In this document: in pieces, positions 56,429-64,000 of the stretch
Layout: the number at the start of each line of letters is the position of its first letter
How positions within the stretch are numbered: the first letter of the stretch is position 1
Assembly (NCBI RefSeq): GCF_017351175.1
Contig: NZ_JAFMPN010000004.1
Location: 1 to 64,000 of the forward strand
Length of the DNA: 64,000 nucleotides
Direction: 5' to 3'
Origin: Desulfovibrio sp. Huiquan2017
GTDB lineage: Bacteria > Desulfobacterota > Desulfovibrionia > Desulfovibrionales > Desulfovibrionaceae
The notes under the pieces: generated by a model
Seen by the model: the letters and a program-made list of their open reading frames with translations, nothing else
What the model was told of the DNA's origin: nothing
Database searches by the model: none
Position numbers and translations under genes: made by a program

Positions 56429-59400
56429 ATGACCCGGCGCGGCCCGCAACTCTTCACCGCCCTCCTGGCCGTTTTCCTGGTCGCGGCGTCCGTGCGCCCG
56501 GCCCTGGCCGACGGTGCCGACTTCCTGCGCCGCCTGAGCGCGCTGGGCGACCGATCGCCGGGCAGCACGGGCGTGGCCCGGGCCGCGGACATGGTCGAGG
56601 CCGAATTCGCACGCCTGTTTCCGGACGGAACCTTGGGGCGCCAATCCTTCCACCTGCCCGTGCAGGTCCAGGAGGGAGCGACCCTGACCGTCAAGGCCAC
56701 AGGCGCGGTCGAGTCCCTGCGCCAATTGCGGGCCAACGCCCTGTCCCCCGGCGCCGTGGCCCCGCCCGGCATCGACGGCCCCCTGCTCTACGCGGGCCCG
56801 GGAACCGTGGCCGACTTCGACGGTCTGAACGTGGAGGGGGCCCTGGTCCTCATGGACATGGACTCGGGCAAGAACTGGAACAACGCGGCCATGCTCGGCG
56901 CACGCGGGTTGATTTTCGTGGGCGAGGGCGGGGACGGCGGCGCGGCCCCCAGGCCTCGCTTCAGTTCCAAATTCGAGCTCACCCCGGTGGACTTTCCCGT
57001 GTTCTGGCTCGCCCGCGAACGGGCCGAAGCCCTGTTCGGGCGAGACCTCACGACCAGGGGGCCCCACGAACTCGGCCAGGGCAGGCTGACCTCCCGGGGC
57101 AAGTGGCGCAACGAACGGTTGCAGAACGTCTATTGCCGCATCCCCGGCACCGACCCGGAACTCTCCGGGCAGACCGTAATCCTGGAGGCGTTCTACGACT
57201 CCACAGCCCTGGTGGAAGGGCATTCCCCGGGCGCGGACGAGGGCGCCTCCATCGTCGCCCTCATGGACCTGGCCGCCGACCTGGCCGCACACCGCCCCAA
57301 ACGCTCGGTCCTGTTCCTGGCCACGGCGGGCAAGTCCTCGGCCCAGGCGGGCATGCGCGAATTCACCTGGGCCCTGGTGACCAAGGGCAAGGCCCTCAAG
57401 GCGCGGCGCGACGGGCTTCGAGAGCGGGTGACCGGCACGGAGCGCACCCTGGCCCTGCTCCGCTCGCCCCAGCCCCTGGCCCCGGCCAACCTGGCGGACC
57501 CGAACGACGCGGCCCGGCTCAAGCGGGCGCTCAAGGCCGTGGTCCGCAACCGCGAGGACGACATCACCGGCGAACTCATGCGCCTGCGCCTCCTGGCCGG
57601 AGAAGAAGCCGCCGACCAACAACGCATCCAGACCCTGGCCGACGAGCGCATCAAGCTCAAACGGCTGACCTGGATCAGCTCCACGGTGGACGACTACCCC
57701 TTGCCCGAAGCCGAACGGACGGCGCTGAAGCGGTTTTTCCAGCCCGCCGCGACACTTCAGACCGCCATCCTGGCCGACGCTTCCGGCCAGCTCGAAGACA
57801 TCGCCTCGGCCCGGGCCGTGCGCGACGCCTTGGGCGAGACCGCCATCGCGGCCCATGTTTCCCTGTACCTTTCCTCCCATGGCGACGGGCTGGGCGGATT
57901 CGACCAGGGTTGGCTCATCGACCTCAAGCCCGACGTCAACCGGACCGGTTTCTTCCGCCCACTGGACACGGTCATGAAGGGCGCGGTGGAACGGCTGAAG
58001 GGCACCGATCCCGAAACCGCGCGCCTGTTCCACGACACGCTCCGGCCCGGCAAGCGCGCCTGGCAAAGCTATCTGCCCGACCGGCCAGACCTCGGCGGCG
58101 AACCCATGGCCCTGGCCGGGCTGCCCGGTTTTACCCTGGCCACGGTCCACGACGTGCGCCCGGCCTGGGGCACTCCCTACGACCGGTCCGGCCGCGTGAA
58201 TTTTCCCTTTCTGAAGAGACAGTCCCGGTTGGTCAGGGCCCTGGTCGGCGCCCTGACGAACGAGCCCCTGGCCGACGCGGGCAAGCGGGCCAAGAACGAT
58301 TTCGTCACCGTGGAAGGCCGCGCCAACCTGTTGCGCAAGGGCGAGATCTTCCCGGACCGGCCCGGAACCGGCACCGTGATCCTGGCCTTCCAGTGGCAGA
58401 CGCGCAACTACGGCATGGTCGATACCCAGGGCAATTTCCGCATTCCCGGCCTGGCGGGCAAGAAGGTCAGCTATCACAAGGCCGTGCTGGAGGCGTTCAG
58501 GTTCAACGACGAGACCGGCTTGGCCGACTGGGCCATCGACAAACCCAAGACCGGTCGGGACATCTACCGGCTGAAGCTCTCCCGCGCCGTGCAGGCCACC
58601 GATCTGGTCCTGTTCGCCTGCACCCAGACCACCCTCTTCGACATGTTCGATCCCCGGACCTTCAAGTACCTGTACCGGCCCACGCTCATCGACGGCCGCA
58701 CCGAGGCCCCGCCCGTGAGCTACTGGTACAGCCGTCTGGACACCCGCTCGTCCACGCTGGGGACCATCTTCCTGGAGCCGGACACCCCGATCAAACTGAC
58801 CCTGTCCGATACCGTTCTGGAAAAGAAGGTCCTGCTGCTCAACGCCGACCCCGAACATCCGCAGGGGCGGGGCTACGTCGCCCGCCGCTGGCCGGTCATC
58901 CCCCTGACCGAATTCCGGGCGGCCCGGGACATGTGGACCCTGCTCGGCCCGCGCATCGACAACCTTGAGGAAAAGGGCATCGTCAATGACCGCATCCGCC
59001 TGCTGCGAAAGGAGGGGGACGCCCAACTGGCCGAGGCCGAACGATTCCGGGAAACCCGGCAATGGGACAAATTCATCGAGGCCTCCCGCGCGTCCCTGTC
59101 CAAGGCGAGCCGGGTTTACAACGACGTGGACAAAACCCAGCGCGACGTGCTTTTCGGGGTGCTCTTCTACGTGGCCCTGTTCGTGCCCTTCGCCTACTGC
59201 ATGGAACGGCTCTTTTTCTCCTTTGTGGACATCCGGAAACGGATTCTCGCCTTCCTCGGCTTCCTGGTCCTGATCATCGGAGTCATCTACCTGGTCCATC
59301 CCGCTTTCCAACTGACCTATTCGCCGCTGGTGGTCATCCTGGCCTTCTTCATCCTGGCCCTGTCGCTGCTCGTCTCCCTGATCATCTTCTTCCGTTTCGA

Positions 59401-61312
59401 GCGCGAGATGGTCGAACTGCAGAAACGGTCCTCCCACGTCAAGCTGACCGGAATCAGCCCCATGGCGGCCTTCGCCGCCGCCTTCGCGCTCGGCGTGGGC
59501 AATCTCAAGCGGCGGCCCGTACGCACCTTCCTGACCTTTGCCACCCTGGTCATTCTGACCTTCACCATCATGAACTTCACCACGGTCAAGTCCGTGCGCC
59601 AGGCCGGATGGGCCCGGTTCAACGACCACGCATCCTATGACGGGCTGATGGCCAAGTACATCAACTGGCAGGATATTCCGGTGGAGGCCCTGGCGGTCAT
59701 GCGCAACGCCTTCTCCGGCTCCGGAGTGGTCGCCCCGCGTGTCTGGTACGACACCGGGCTTACCTCGGACAAATCCCGCGCCCCGCTCATCCCCGTGGTC
59801 CGCAACGGCAAAGAGGCCCAGGGACGCGGCCTCATCGGGCTGTCCTGGCGCGAACCGCAGGTCAGCGGGCTCGACCGCATCCTGATCAAGGGCCGCTGGT
59901 TCAAGGAGGGCGAACGCGAGGCGGTCATGCTGCCCAAACGCATGGCCGAGCGCATCGGGGCCGACCCGGACGATCCCACGCGCAACAAGGTGGTCCTCTG
60001 GGGCCTGCCCCTGACCCTGGTGGGCGTATTCAGCGACGATGGGCTACGCGACAACCCGGACCTGGACGGCGAGCCGGTCACGCCCATCGTCTTCCCCAAC
60101 CAAGCGGCGACCCAGATGTCCGAGGTGGAGGCCGAGGCCATTGAAAACGGCGACGACGTCATGGCCGCCGAGTCCCGCTACCAGCACATTCCCGGCTTCG
60201 AGACCGTCATCATGCCCGCCGAAATCCTGCTTTCCCTGTCCGCAGGCCGCCTCAAGGGCATCGCCGTTCACCCCGACACCGGCCAGAAGGTGGACGACGA
60301 CCTGGGCGACCGCTTCGGCCTGCTCCTGTTCAAGGGCGGGCCCGAAGGCACGTCGTTGTACTACGCCTCGGACGCGGTCAACTATTCTGGTATGGCCAAC
60401 ATCCTGATACCCCTGGCCATCTCCATCCTGATCGTGCTCAACACCATGATCGGATCGGTCTACGAGCGCCGCCCGGAGATCGCGGTCTACACCTCGGTGG
60501 GCCTGGCCCCGCCCCACGTGGCCTTCCTGTTCATCGCCGAATCCCTGGCCTTCGCGGTCATCTCCGTGGTGATCGGCTACGTCCTGGCCCAGACGTCCAG
60601 CGCGTTCCTGGCCGGGACGCCCCTGTGGGCGGGCATGACCGCCAACTATTCGTCCACCGCGGGCGTGGCCGCCATGGTCCTGGTCATCGGCGTGGTCCTG
60701 GTCTCGGCCATCTACCCGGCCCGGGTGGCGGCCAACATCGCCATCCCGGACGTGAACAAATCCTGGACCATGCCCGAGGCCGAAGGCGACCGCATGACCG
60801 TCATCCTGCCCTTCCTGATCAAGATGAACGAAATGGCCTCGGCGGGCGGCTTCCTGCGCCGTTACTACCTGGCCCACCACGACGTCTCCCACGGGGCCTT
60901 CTGCACCGACGACATGCGCTGCAATTTCCTGGATCTGGAACAACGGGAGCAGTCCACCGGCCTGTTCTCCGGCGCGGACCGGGACATCCCCCTGCCCGAC
61001 GACCTGTGCTTCTCCATGGACCTGCGCGTCTGGCTGGCCCCCTTCGATTTCGGCGTGCGCCAGAAGGTCCGGCTGGTCTTCTGCCCGTCGGACATCTATG
61101 CGGGCTTCCGGCAGATCAAGGTGCTCATCGACCGCGAGGCAGGCGAATTCACGGCCTGGAAAAATCTCAACCGCAATTTTATCAACGACCTGCGCAAGCA
61201 ATTGCTGGCCTGGCGCTCCCTGGACGACGAGGCCGTGGTCCACTACGCCGACGACCTTGATGCCGAACGGTTGCGGCAAGAAGCCGGGCAGGACGCGGAG
61301 GAAGAGGCATGA
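56429..61312 (+). CDS. giant pseudo-M28 peptidase/FtsX permease fusion
   Basis: This 1627-residue protein has a signal peptide (1-27) and a long periplasmic part (28-905). Residues about 30-320 follow the PA-domain/M28 aminopeptidase layout. The active site is lost: the His of H-Y-D-S is Phe255, the bridging Asp of the G-A-N-D-N-A-S motif is Glu271, and the catalytic Glu pair is replaced by Lys-Ser in ATAGKSS (near 300). Three TM helices (about 907-990) and a further one (about 1030-1052) precede a MacB-like periplasmic domain and three FtsX helices (about 1320-1435; VYERRPEIAVYTSVGL, YPARVAANIAIPDV). A soluble domain of about 180 residues ends the chain. The downstream gene overlaps its stop (ATGA). 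Confidence 0.88.
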   Translation: MTRRGPQLFTALLAVFLVAASVRPALADGADFLRRLSALGDRSPGSTGVARAADMVEAEFARLFPDGTLGRQSFHLPVQVQEGATLTVKATGAVESLRQLRANALSPGAVAPPGIDGPLLYAGPGTVADFDGLNVEGALVLMDMDSGKNWNNAAMLGARGLIFVGEGGDGGAAPRPRFSSKFELTPVDFPVFWLARERAEALFGRDLTTRGPHELGQGRLTSRGKWRNERLQNVYCRIPGTDPELSGQTVILEAFYDSTALVEGHSPGADEGASIVALMDLAADLAAHRPKRSVLFLATAGKSSAQAGMREFTWALVTKGKALKARRDGLRERVTGTERTLALLRSPQPLAPANLADPNDAARLKRALKAVVRNREDDITGELMRLRLLAGEEAADQQRIQTLADERIKLKRLTWISSTVDDYPLPEAERTALKRFFQPAATLQTAILADASGQLEDIASARAVRDALGETAIAAHVSLYLSSHGDGLGGFDQGWLIDLKPDVNRTGFFRPLDTVMKGAVERLKGTDPETARLFHDTLRPGKRAWQSYLPDRPDLGGEPMALAGLPGFTLATVHDVRPAWGTPYDRSGRVNFPFLKRQSRLVRALVGALTNEPLADAGKRAKNDFVTVEGRANLLRKGEIFPDRPGTGTVILAFQWQTRNYGMVDTQGNFRIPGLAGKKVSYHKAVLEAFRFNDETGLADWAIDKPKTGRDIYRLKLSRAVQATDLVLFACTQTTLFDMFDPRTFKYLYRPTLIDGRTEAPPVSYWYSRLDTRSSTLGTIFLEPDTPIKLTLSDTVLEKKVLLLNADPEHPQGRGYVARRWPVIPLTEFRAARDMWTLLGPRIDNLEEKGIVNDRIRLLRKEGDAQLAEAERFRETRQWDKFIEASRASLSKASRVYNDVDKTQRDVLFGVLFYVALFVPFAYCMERLFFSFVDIRKRILAFLGFLVLIIGVIYLVHPAFQLTYSPLVVILAFFILALSLLVSLIIFFRFEREMVELQKRSSHVKLTGISPMAAFAAAFALGVGNLKRRPVRTFLTFATLVILTFTIMNFTTVKSVRQAGWARFNDHASYDGLMAKYINWQDIPVEALAVMRNAFSGSGVVAPRVWYDTGLTSDKSRAPLIPVVRNGKEAQGRGLIGLSWREPQVSGLDRILIKGRWFKEGEREAVMLPKRMAERIGADPDDPTRNKVVLWGLPLTLVGVFSDDGLRDNPDLDGEPVTPIVFPNQAATQMSEVEAEAIENGDDVMAAESRYQHIPGFETVIMPAEILLSLSAGRLKGIAVHPDTGQKVDDDLGDRFGLLLFKGGPEGTSLYYASDAVNYSGMANILIPLAISILIVLNTMIGSVYERRPEIAVYTSVGLAPPHVAFLFIAESLAFAVISVVIGYVLAQTSSAFLAGTPLWAGMTANYSSTAGVAAMVLVIGVVLVSAIYPARVAANIAIPDVNKSWTMPEAEGDRMTVILPFLIKMNEMASAGGFLRRYYLAHHDVSHGAFCTDDMRCNFLDLEQREQSTGLFSGADRDIPLPDDLCFSMDLRVWLAPFDFGVRQKVRLVFCPSDIYAGFRQIKVLIDREAGEFTAWKNLNRNFINDLRKQLLAWRSLDDEAVVHYADDLDAERLRQEAGQDAEEEA

Positions 61313-63309
61313 ACGGACGACTGCGGCCGCGCGCGCTGCTCACCGGGCTTCTCCTCGGCCTGGTCCTGTGCGTCTACACCCCCTACAACAACGCGGTCCT
61401 GGGCGGCGTGCCCCTTGGCGGCGGCCACTTCCCCCTGGCCCCGTTCTTCATCCTGGCCTGGCTTTTCGTCCTCGACGCCGGGGTCGCGCGCCTGACCCGC
61501 AAGCCGCCCGTCCTCTCCGGAGTGGAGCTCCTGGTCGTCTGGCTGATGATGACCCTGTTTTCGGCCATCGGCTACGCCGGGCTGAGCGAGACCTTCCTCG
61601 TCAACGTCACCGCGCCCCAGCGCTACGCCCGGGACGCCTACCGCTGGGCCGAGGTCCTCGGCCCGCTGTTGCCCGACGCCTGGTTCCCCCACTCGGCCGA
61701 GGCCGTGCGCCAGCTTTTCCAGGGAATCAAGGGCGGCCGGGACATGTCCGTGTTCCAAATCCTGTCGGCCATCCCGTGGGGCGTGTGGCTGCCGCCGCTG
61801 ATCGTCTGGTCCCTGTTCATCCTGGGCGCGTATTTCGTCATGGTCTGCCTGACCGTCCTGTTCGGCCGCCAGTGGGTGGTCAACGAGCGGGTCAATTTCC
61901 CGCTGTTGCGCGTGCCTCTGCTCATGGGCGAGGCGCTGGACCAGCGGCAACTCTCCTCCTGGTGGACCGACCGCTTCCTGCTCATCGGCCTGGTCCTGGC
62001 CGGGGCCCTGCACCTGCTCAACGGCCTGCACTTCTACTACCCATCCGTTCCGCAACTGCCGACGCTCGTTCTGGCCGGGTCCTATTTCCCCAAGTTCGGG
62101 CTGTTCTCCGGGTTCTACAAGCTGAAGCTCTATTTCATCCCGGCCTTCGTCGGCTTCGCCTTCCTGACCACCCGGCAAATCTCCTTTTCCATGTGGTTCT
62201 TCCACCTGGCCGCCGGGCTGCTCTTCGGCCTGCTCTACGTGCTCGGCTGGCAACTGCCCGAGGCCGCGCTCGGCACCACGCTCGGGCCCGATCTGGCCCG
62301 GCCCGAGGGCGCGCAGACCATCGGGGCCTATGCCGTCTTCTTCGTCTTCCTGCTCTGGCTGGCCCGGTATCACCTGAAGGAAACCTTCGGCCGCCTCGTC
62401 CGGCCGTTCCACCGGGGCGACGAGTCCCCGCACGGGACGCCGCCACGGGAGTGGGGACCGCCCGTCTGGCCGCTGGCCGGACTCGTCCTCGGAATGGTCT
62501 TCCTCACGGTCTGGTGCCGCTGGTTCGGGCTGCCCTGGCTCGGGGCCGTCCTCCTGCCCATGGCCTTCATGCTGGTCATGCTGGTGGTCAGCCGGCTGGT
62601 CTGCCAGGGCGGTCTGCCGTATTTCACCCTGACCGCCGCTCCGTCCGACGGGATCGTGGGGCTGTTCGGCACGGGTGTCCTCGGCTCGGCGGGCGTGGCC
62701 GCCACCGCGATCATGCAAAAAGTCCTGTTCCTGGACGTGCGCGAGGCCGTGGCTCCAACCCTGTTCCACGGAGCCAAGATCCGCGAATCCGCCAGGCCGG
62801 ACCGGCGCAACCTGGTGCTCGTGGCCATCGGCCTCTCCCTGGTCCTGGCCCTGGCCGCGGCCTTCGCCACCATGCTCTACCTGGGCCACCGCTACGGGCT
62901 GCGGGAATTACGCCTGGACTGGGCCACCCAAACCGTGCTGGCCAACTTCGAAAACGCCCAACGGCTGGTGGACCAGCCCGTGGGTCCCAACCGCTGGTTG
63001 ATGACCTATGCGGGCTTCGGGGCCCTGGTCATGTTCGCGCTCATCTACTGCTACTACAAGCTGCCCTGGTGGCCCCTGCATCCGCTGGGTTACCTGGCGG
63101 CCTACTCCGCGGGCATGAAGATCCTGTGGTACCCCTTCTTCCTGGGCTGGCTGTGCAACCATCTGGTCCTGCATTACGGCGGCACCCGGCTCTACAACAA
63201 GGTCCGCTTCCTGTTCATCGGCCTGATCCTCGGCGACTTCCTCATGGGCGGCATCTATGCCGTCATCGGCATGTTCTCCAGCCAGGCGTATGCGGTCTTT
63301 CCCCTGTAA
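61309..63309 (+). CDS. large polytopic membrane protein (DUF6785-like)
   Basis: This 666-residue protein has about 12-14 hydrophobic helices and few long soluble loops. Recognisable segments include YTPYNNAVLGGVPLGGGHFPL at the N-terminus, LSGVELLVVWLMM near 80, NERVNFPLLRVPL and RLVCQGGLPYFTL. It appears to be a DUF6785-type protein, a family without known function; I am moderately sure of that match. It is translationally coupled by ATGA to the giant FtsX fusion, so it likely works with that transporter as a channel, acceptor or enzyme on its substrate. Confidence 0.8.
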   Translation: MNGRLRPRALLTGLLLGLVLCVYTPYNNAVLGGVPLGGGHFPLAPFFILAWLFVLDAGVARLTRKPPVLSGVELLVVWLMMTLFSAIGYAGLSETFLVNVTAPQRYARDAYRWAEVLGPLLPDAWFPHSAEAVRQLFQGIKGGRDMSVFQILSAIPWGVWLPPLIVWSLFILGAYFVMVCLTVLFGRQWVVNERVNFPLLRVPLLMGEALDQRQLSSWWTDRFLLIGLVLAGALHLLNGLHFYYPSVPQLPTLVLAGSYFPKFGLFSGFYKLKLYFIPAFVGFAFLTTRQISFSMWFFHLAAGLLFGLLYVLGWQLPEAALGTTLGPDLARPEGAQTIGAYAVFFVFLLWLARYHLKETFGRLVRPFHRGDESPHGTPPREWGPPVWPLAGLVLGMVFLTVWCRWFGLPWLGAVLLPMAFMLVMLVVSRLVCQGGLPYFTLTAAPSDGIVGLFGTGVLGSAGVAATAIMQKVLFLDVREAVAPTLFHGAKIRESARPDRRNLVLVAIGLSLVLALAAAFATMLYLGHRYGLRELRLDWATQTVLANFENAQRLVDQPVGPNRWLMTYAGFGALVMFALIYCYYKLPWWPLHPLGYLAAYSAGMKILWYPFFLGWLCNHLVLHYGGTRLYNKVRFLFIGLILGDFLMGGIYAVIGMFSSQAYAVFPL

Positions 63310-63311
63310 TC

Positions 63312-64000
63312 ATGAGAATGCCCATGCGATTTCTCTTCAAAATACTCCAACTTTCCTTCCTCTTGCTGCTCGTCGAGAGCGCGGGCTCTCCCGGCCTGGC
63401 CGCCGAACTGCCCAAGACCGCCGAACTGGTCATGTTCATCGCCCACGCGGATGTGCCGCCCTATTACCTGAACACCGCCCAGGCGCGAGGCAACGGCATC
63501 CTCATGGACGTGCTCCGGGCCGTGGTCAAACCGCTGGGCTACACGGCCACTCCCCGGCTGTTGCCCGACAGACGCGGCTGGCGCATGCTTGAACACGGCG
63601 GCGTGGACATCTACGCCACGGCAAAGGAATGGGTCGCCGCTCCGGAACGCTTCCTGTGGACGGACGCCTTCATGCCCAACGAGGACGTGCTCCTCTATCC
63701 CGCGACGAGCACCCTGCGCTACACCGGGCCGAAATCCCTGTACGGCAAGACCGTGGCGGGCATCCGGGGATTCTTCTATCCCGCCCTGGCAGGACACTTC
63801 GGTCCAGGCGGGATCACGAGGCTGGACACCACCTCGCCCCAGGCCCTGCTCGAACTCCTGCGGCTGGGACGGGCGGACGCCGCTCTGGTCAACCGTACGG
63901 AAATACTGTGGATGTTCCGCAACCTCCCGAATCTGCAACCGACCCTTTTCCGCATTGATGAAACCCCCGTGGGCACGGCGGAATTCCGCTTCCTCTTTCC
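63312..64000 (+). CDS. periplasmic solute-binding-like protein, truncated by the window edge
   Basis: The frame runs from ATG 63312 to the right end without a stop, giving at least 229 residues. A signal peptide (about residues 8-31, FKILQLSFLLLLVESAGSPGLAA) is followed by a family 3 solute-binding fold: ADVPPYYLN, GNGILMDVLRAV, RRGWRMLEHGGVDIYATA, SLYGKTVAGIRGFFYP, LLELLRLGRADAALVNR. ATGs at 63318 and 63324 are alternative starts. It starts two bases after the polytopic protein gene and is probably the operon's fifth gene, perhaps a ligand sensor. Confidence 0.85.
   Translation, partial: MRMPMRFLFKILQLSFLLLLVESAGSPGLAAELPKTAELVMFIAHADVPPYYLNTAQARGNGILMDVLRAVVKPLGYTATPRLLPDRRGWRMLEHGGVDIYATAKEWVAAPERFLWTDAFMPNEDVLLYPATSTLRYTGPKSLYGKTVAGIRGFFYPALAGHFGPGGITRLDTTSPQALLELLRLGRADAALVNRTEILWMFRNLPNLQPTLFRIDETPVGTAEFRFLF

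Overview
The window is high-GC bacterial chromosome with long operons. Several features suggest a flagellated Desulfovibrio/Pseudodesulfovibrio-type member of the Desulfobacterota: a B12-dependent class II ribonucleotide reductase, a DUF4911 protein, a sigma-54 regulator, a c-di-GMP riboswitch and a flagellar hook cluster. This placement is inferred from gene content; no 16S sequence lies in the window.

Layout. Positions 1-625 are the minus-strand leader of an rRNA operon that lies off the left edge: a boxA-like antitermination site, five near-identical 90-bp repeats each carrying a -35/-10 pair, and a further distal promoter. Next come an SLC13-type transporter (minus) and dnaE (plus). A housekeeping run follows: a membrane protein, MazG-like pyrophosphohydrolase, QueD, a small membrane protein, Dtd and a GGDEF cyclase. 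Two glycosyltransferases then lead into fliK-flgD-flgE, preceded by a sigma-54-like promoter. A convergent HD-GYP gene sits behind a well-formed c-di-GMP-I (GEMM) riboswitch. uvrA, azlCD, radA, pgi, a histidine kinase, a hypothetical gene and a LysM lipoprotein follow.

The middle section (27.9-43 kb) holds a collapsed EamA transporter pseudogene coupled to ada, a partner-switching module (STAS protein plus SpoIIE phosphatase/HATPase fusion), an exporter-type ABC protein with a large insertion in its nucleotide-binding domain, a CMD-family protein, two convergent-strand envelope glycan genes, a sigma-54 activator with a degenerate receiver, and an aminotransferase. nrdJ follows behind an attenuator-like double hairpin. 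A lower-GC, island-like stretch (about 45.5-47.3 kb) carries a DHFR-like reductase and a divergent TetR regulator around a perfect palindrome.

The right part has a choloylglycine-hydrolase family enzyme, a Tat lipoprotein M48 protease, a glutamine amidotransferase, a solute-binding protein, a 3D-domain protein, DUF4911, and a coupled PqqD-like/hypothetical trio. From 54.99 kb to the right edge runs a tightly packed operon: a short FtsX permease, a LolD/MacB-type ATPase, a 1627-residue pseudo-M28-peptidase/FtsX fusion, a 666-residue polytopic protein and a truncated periplasmic solute-binding-like protein. I consider this operon the best candidate for an undescribed system. The riboswitch and the rRNA promoter array are the clearest regulatory findings.
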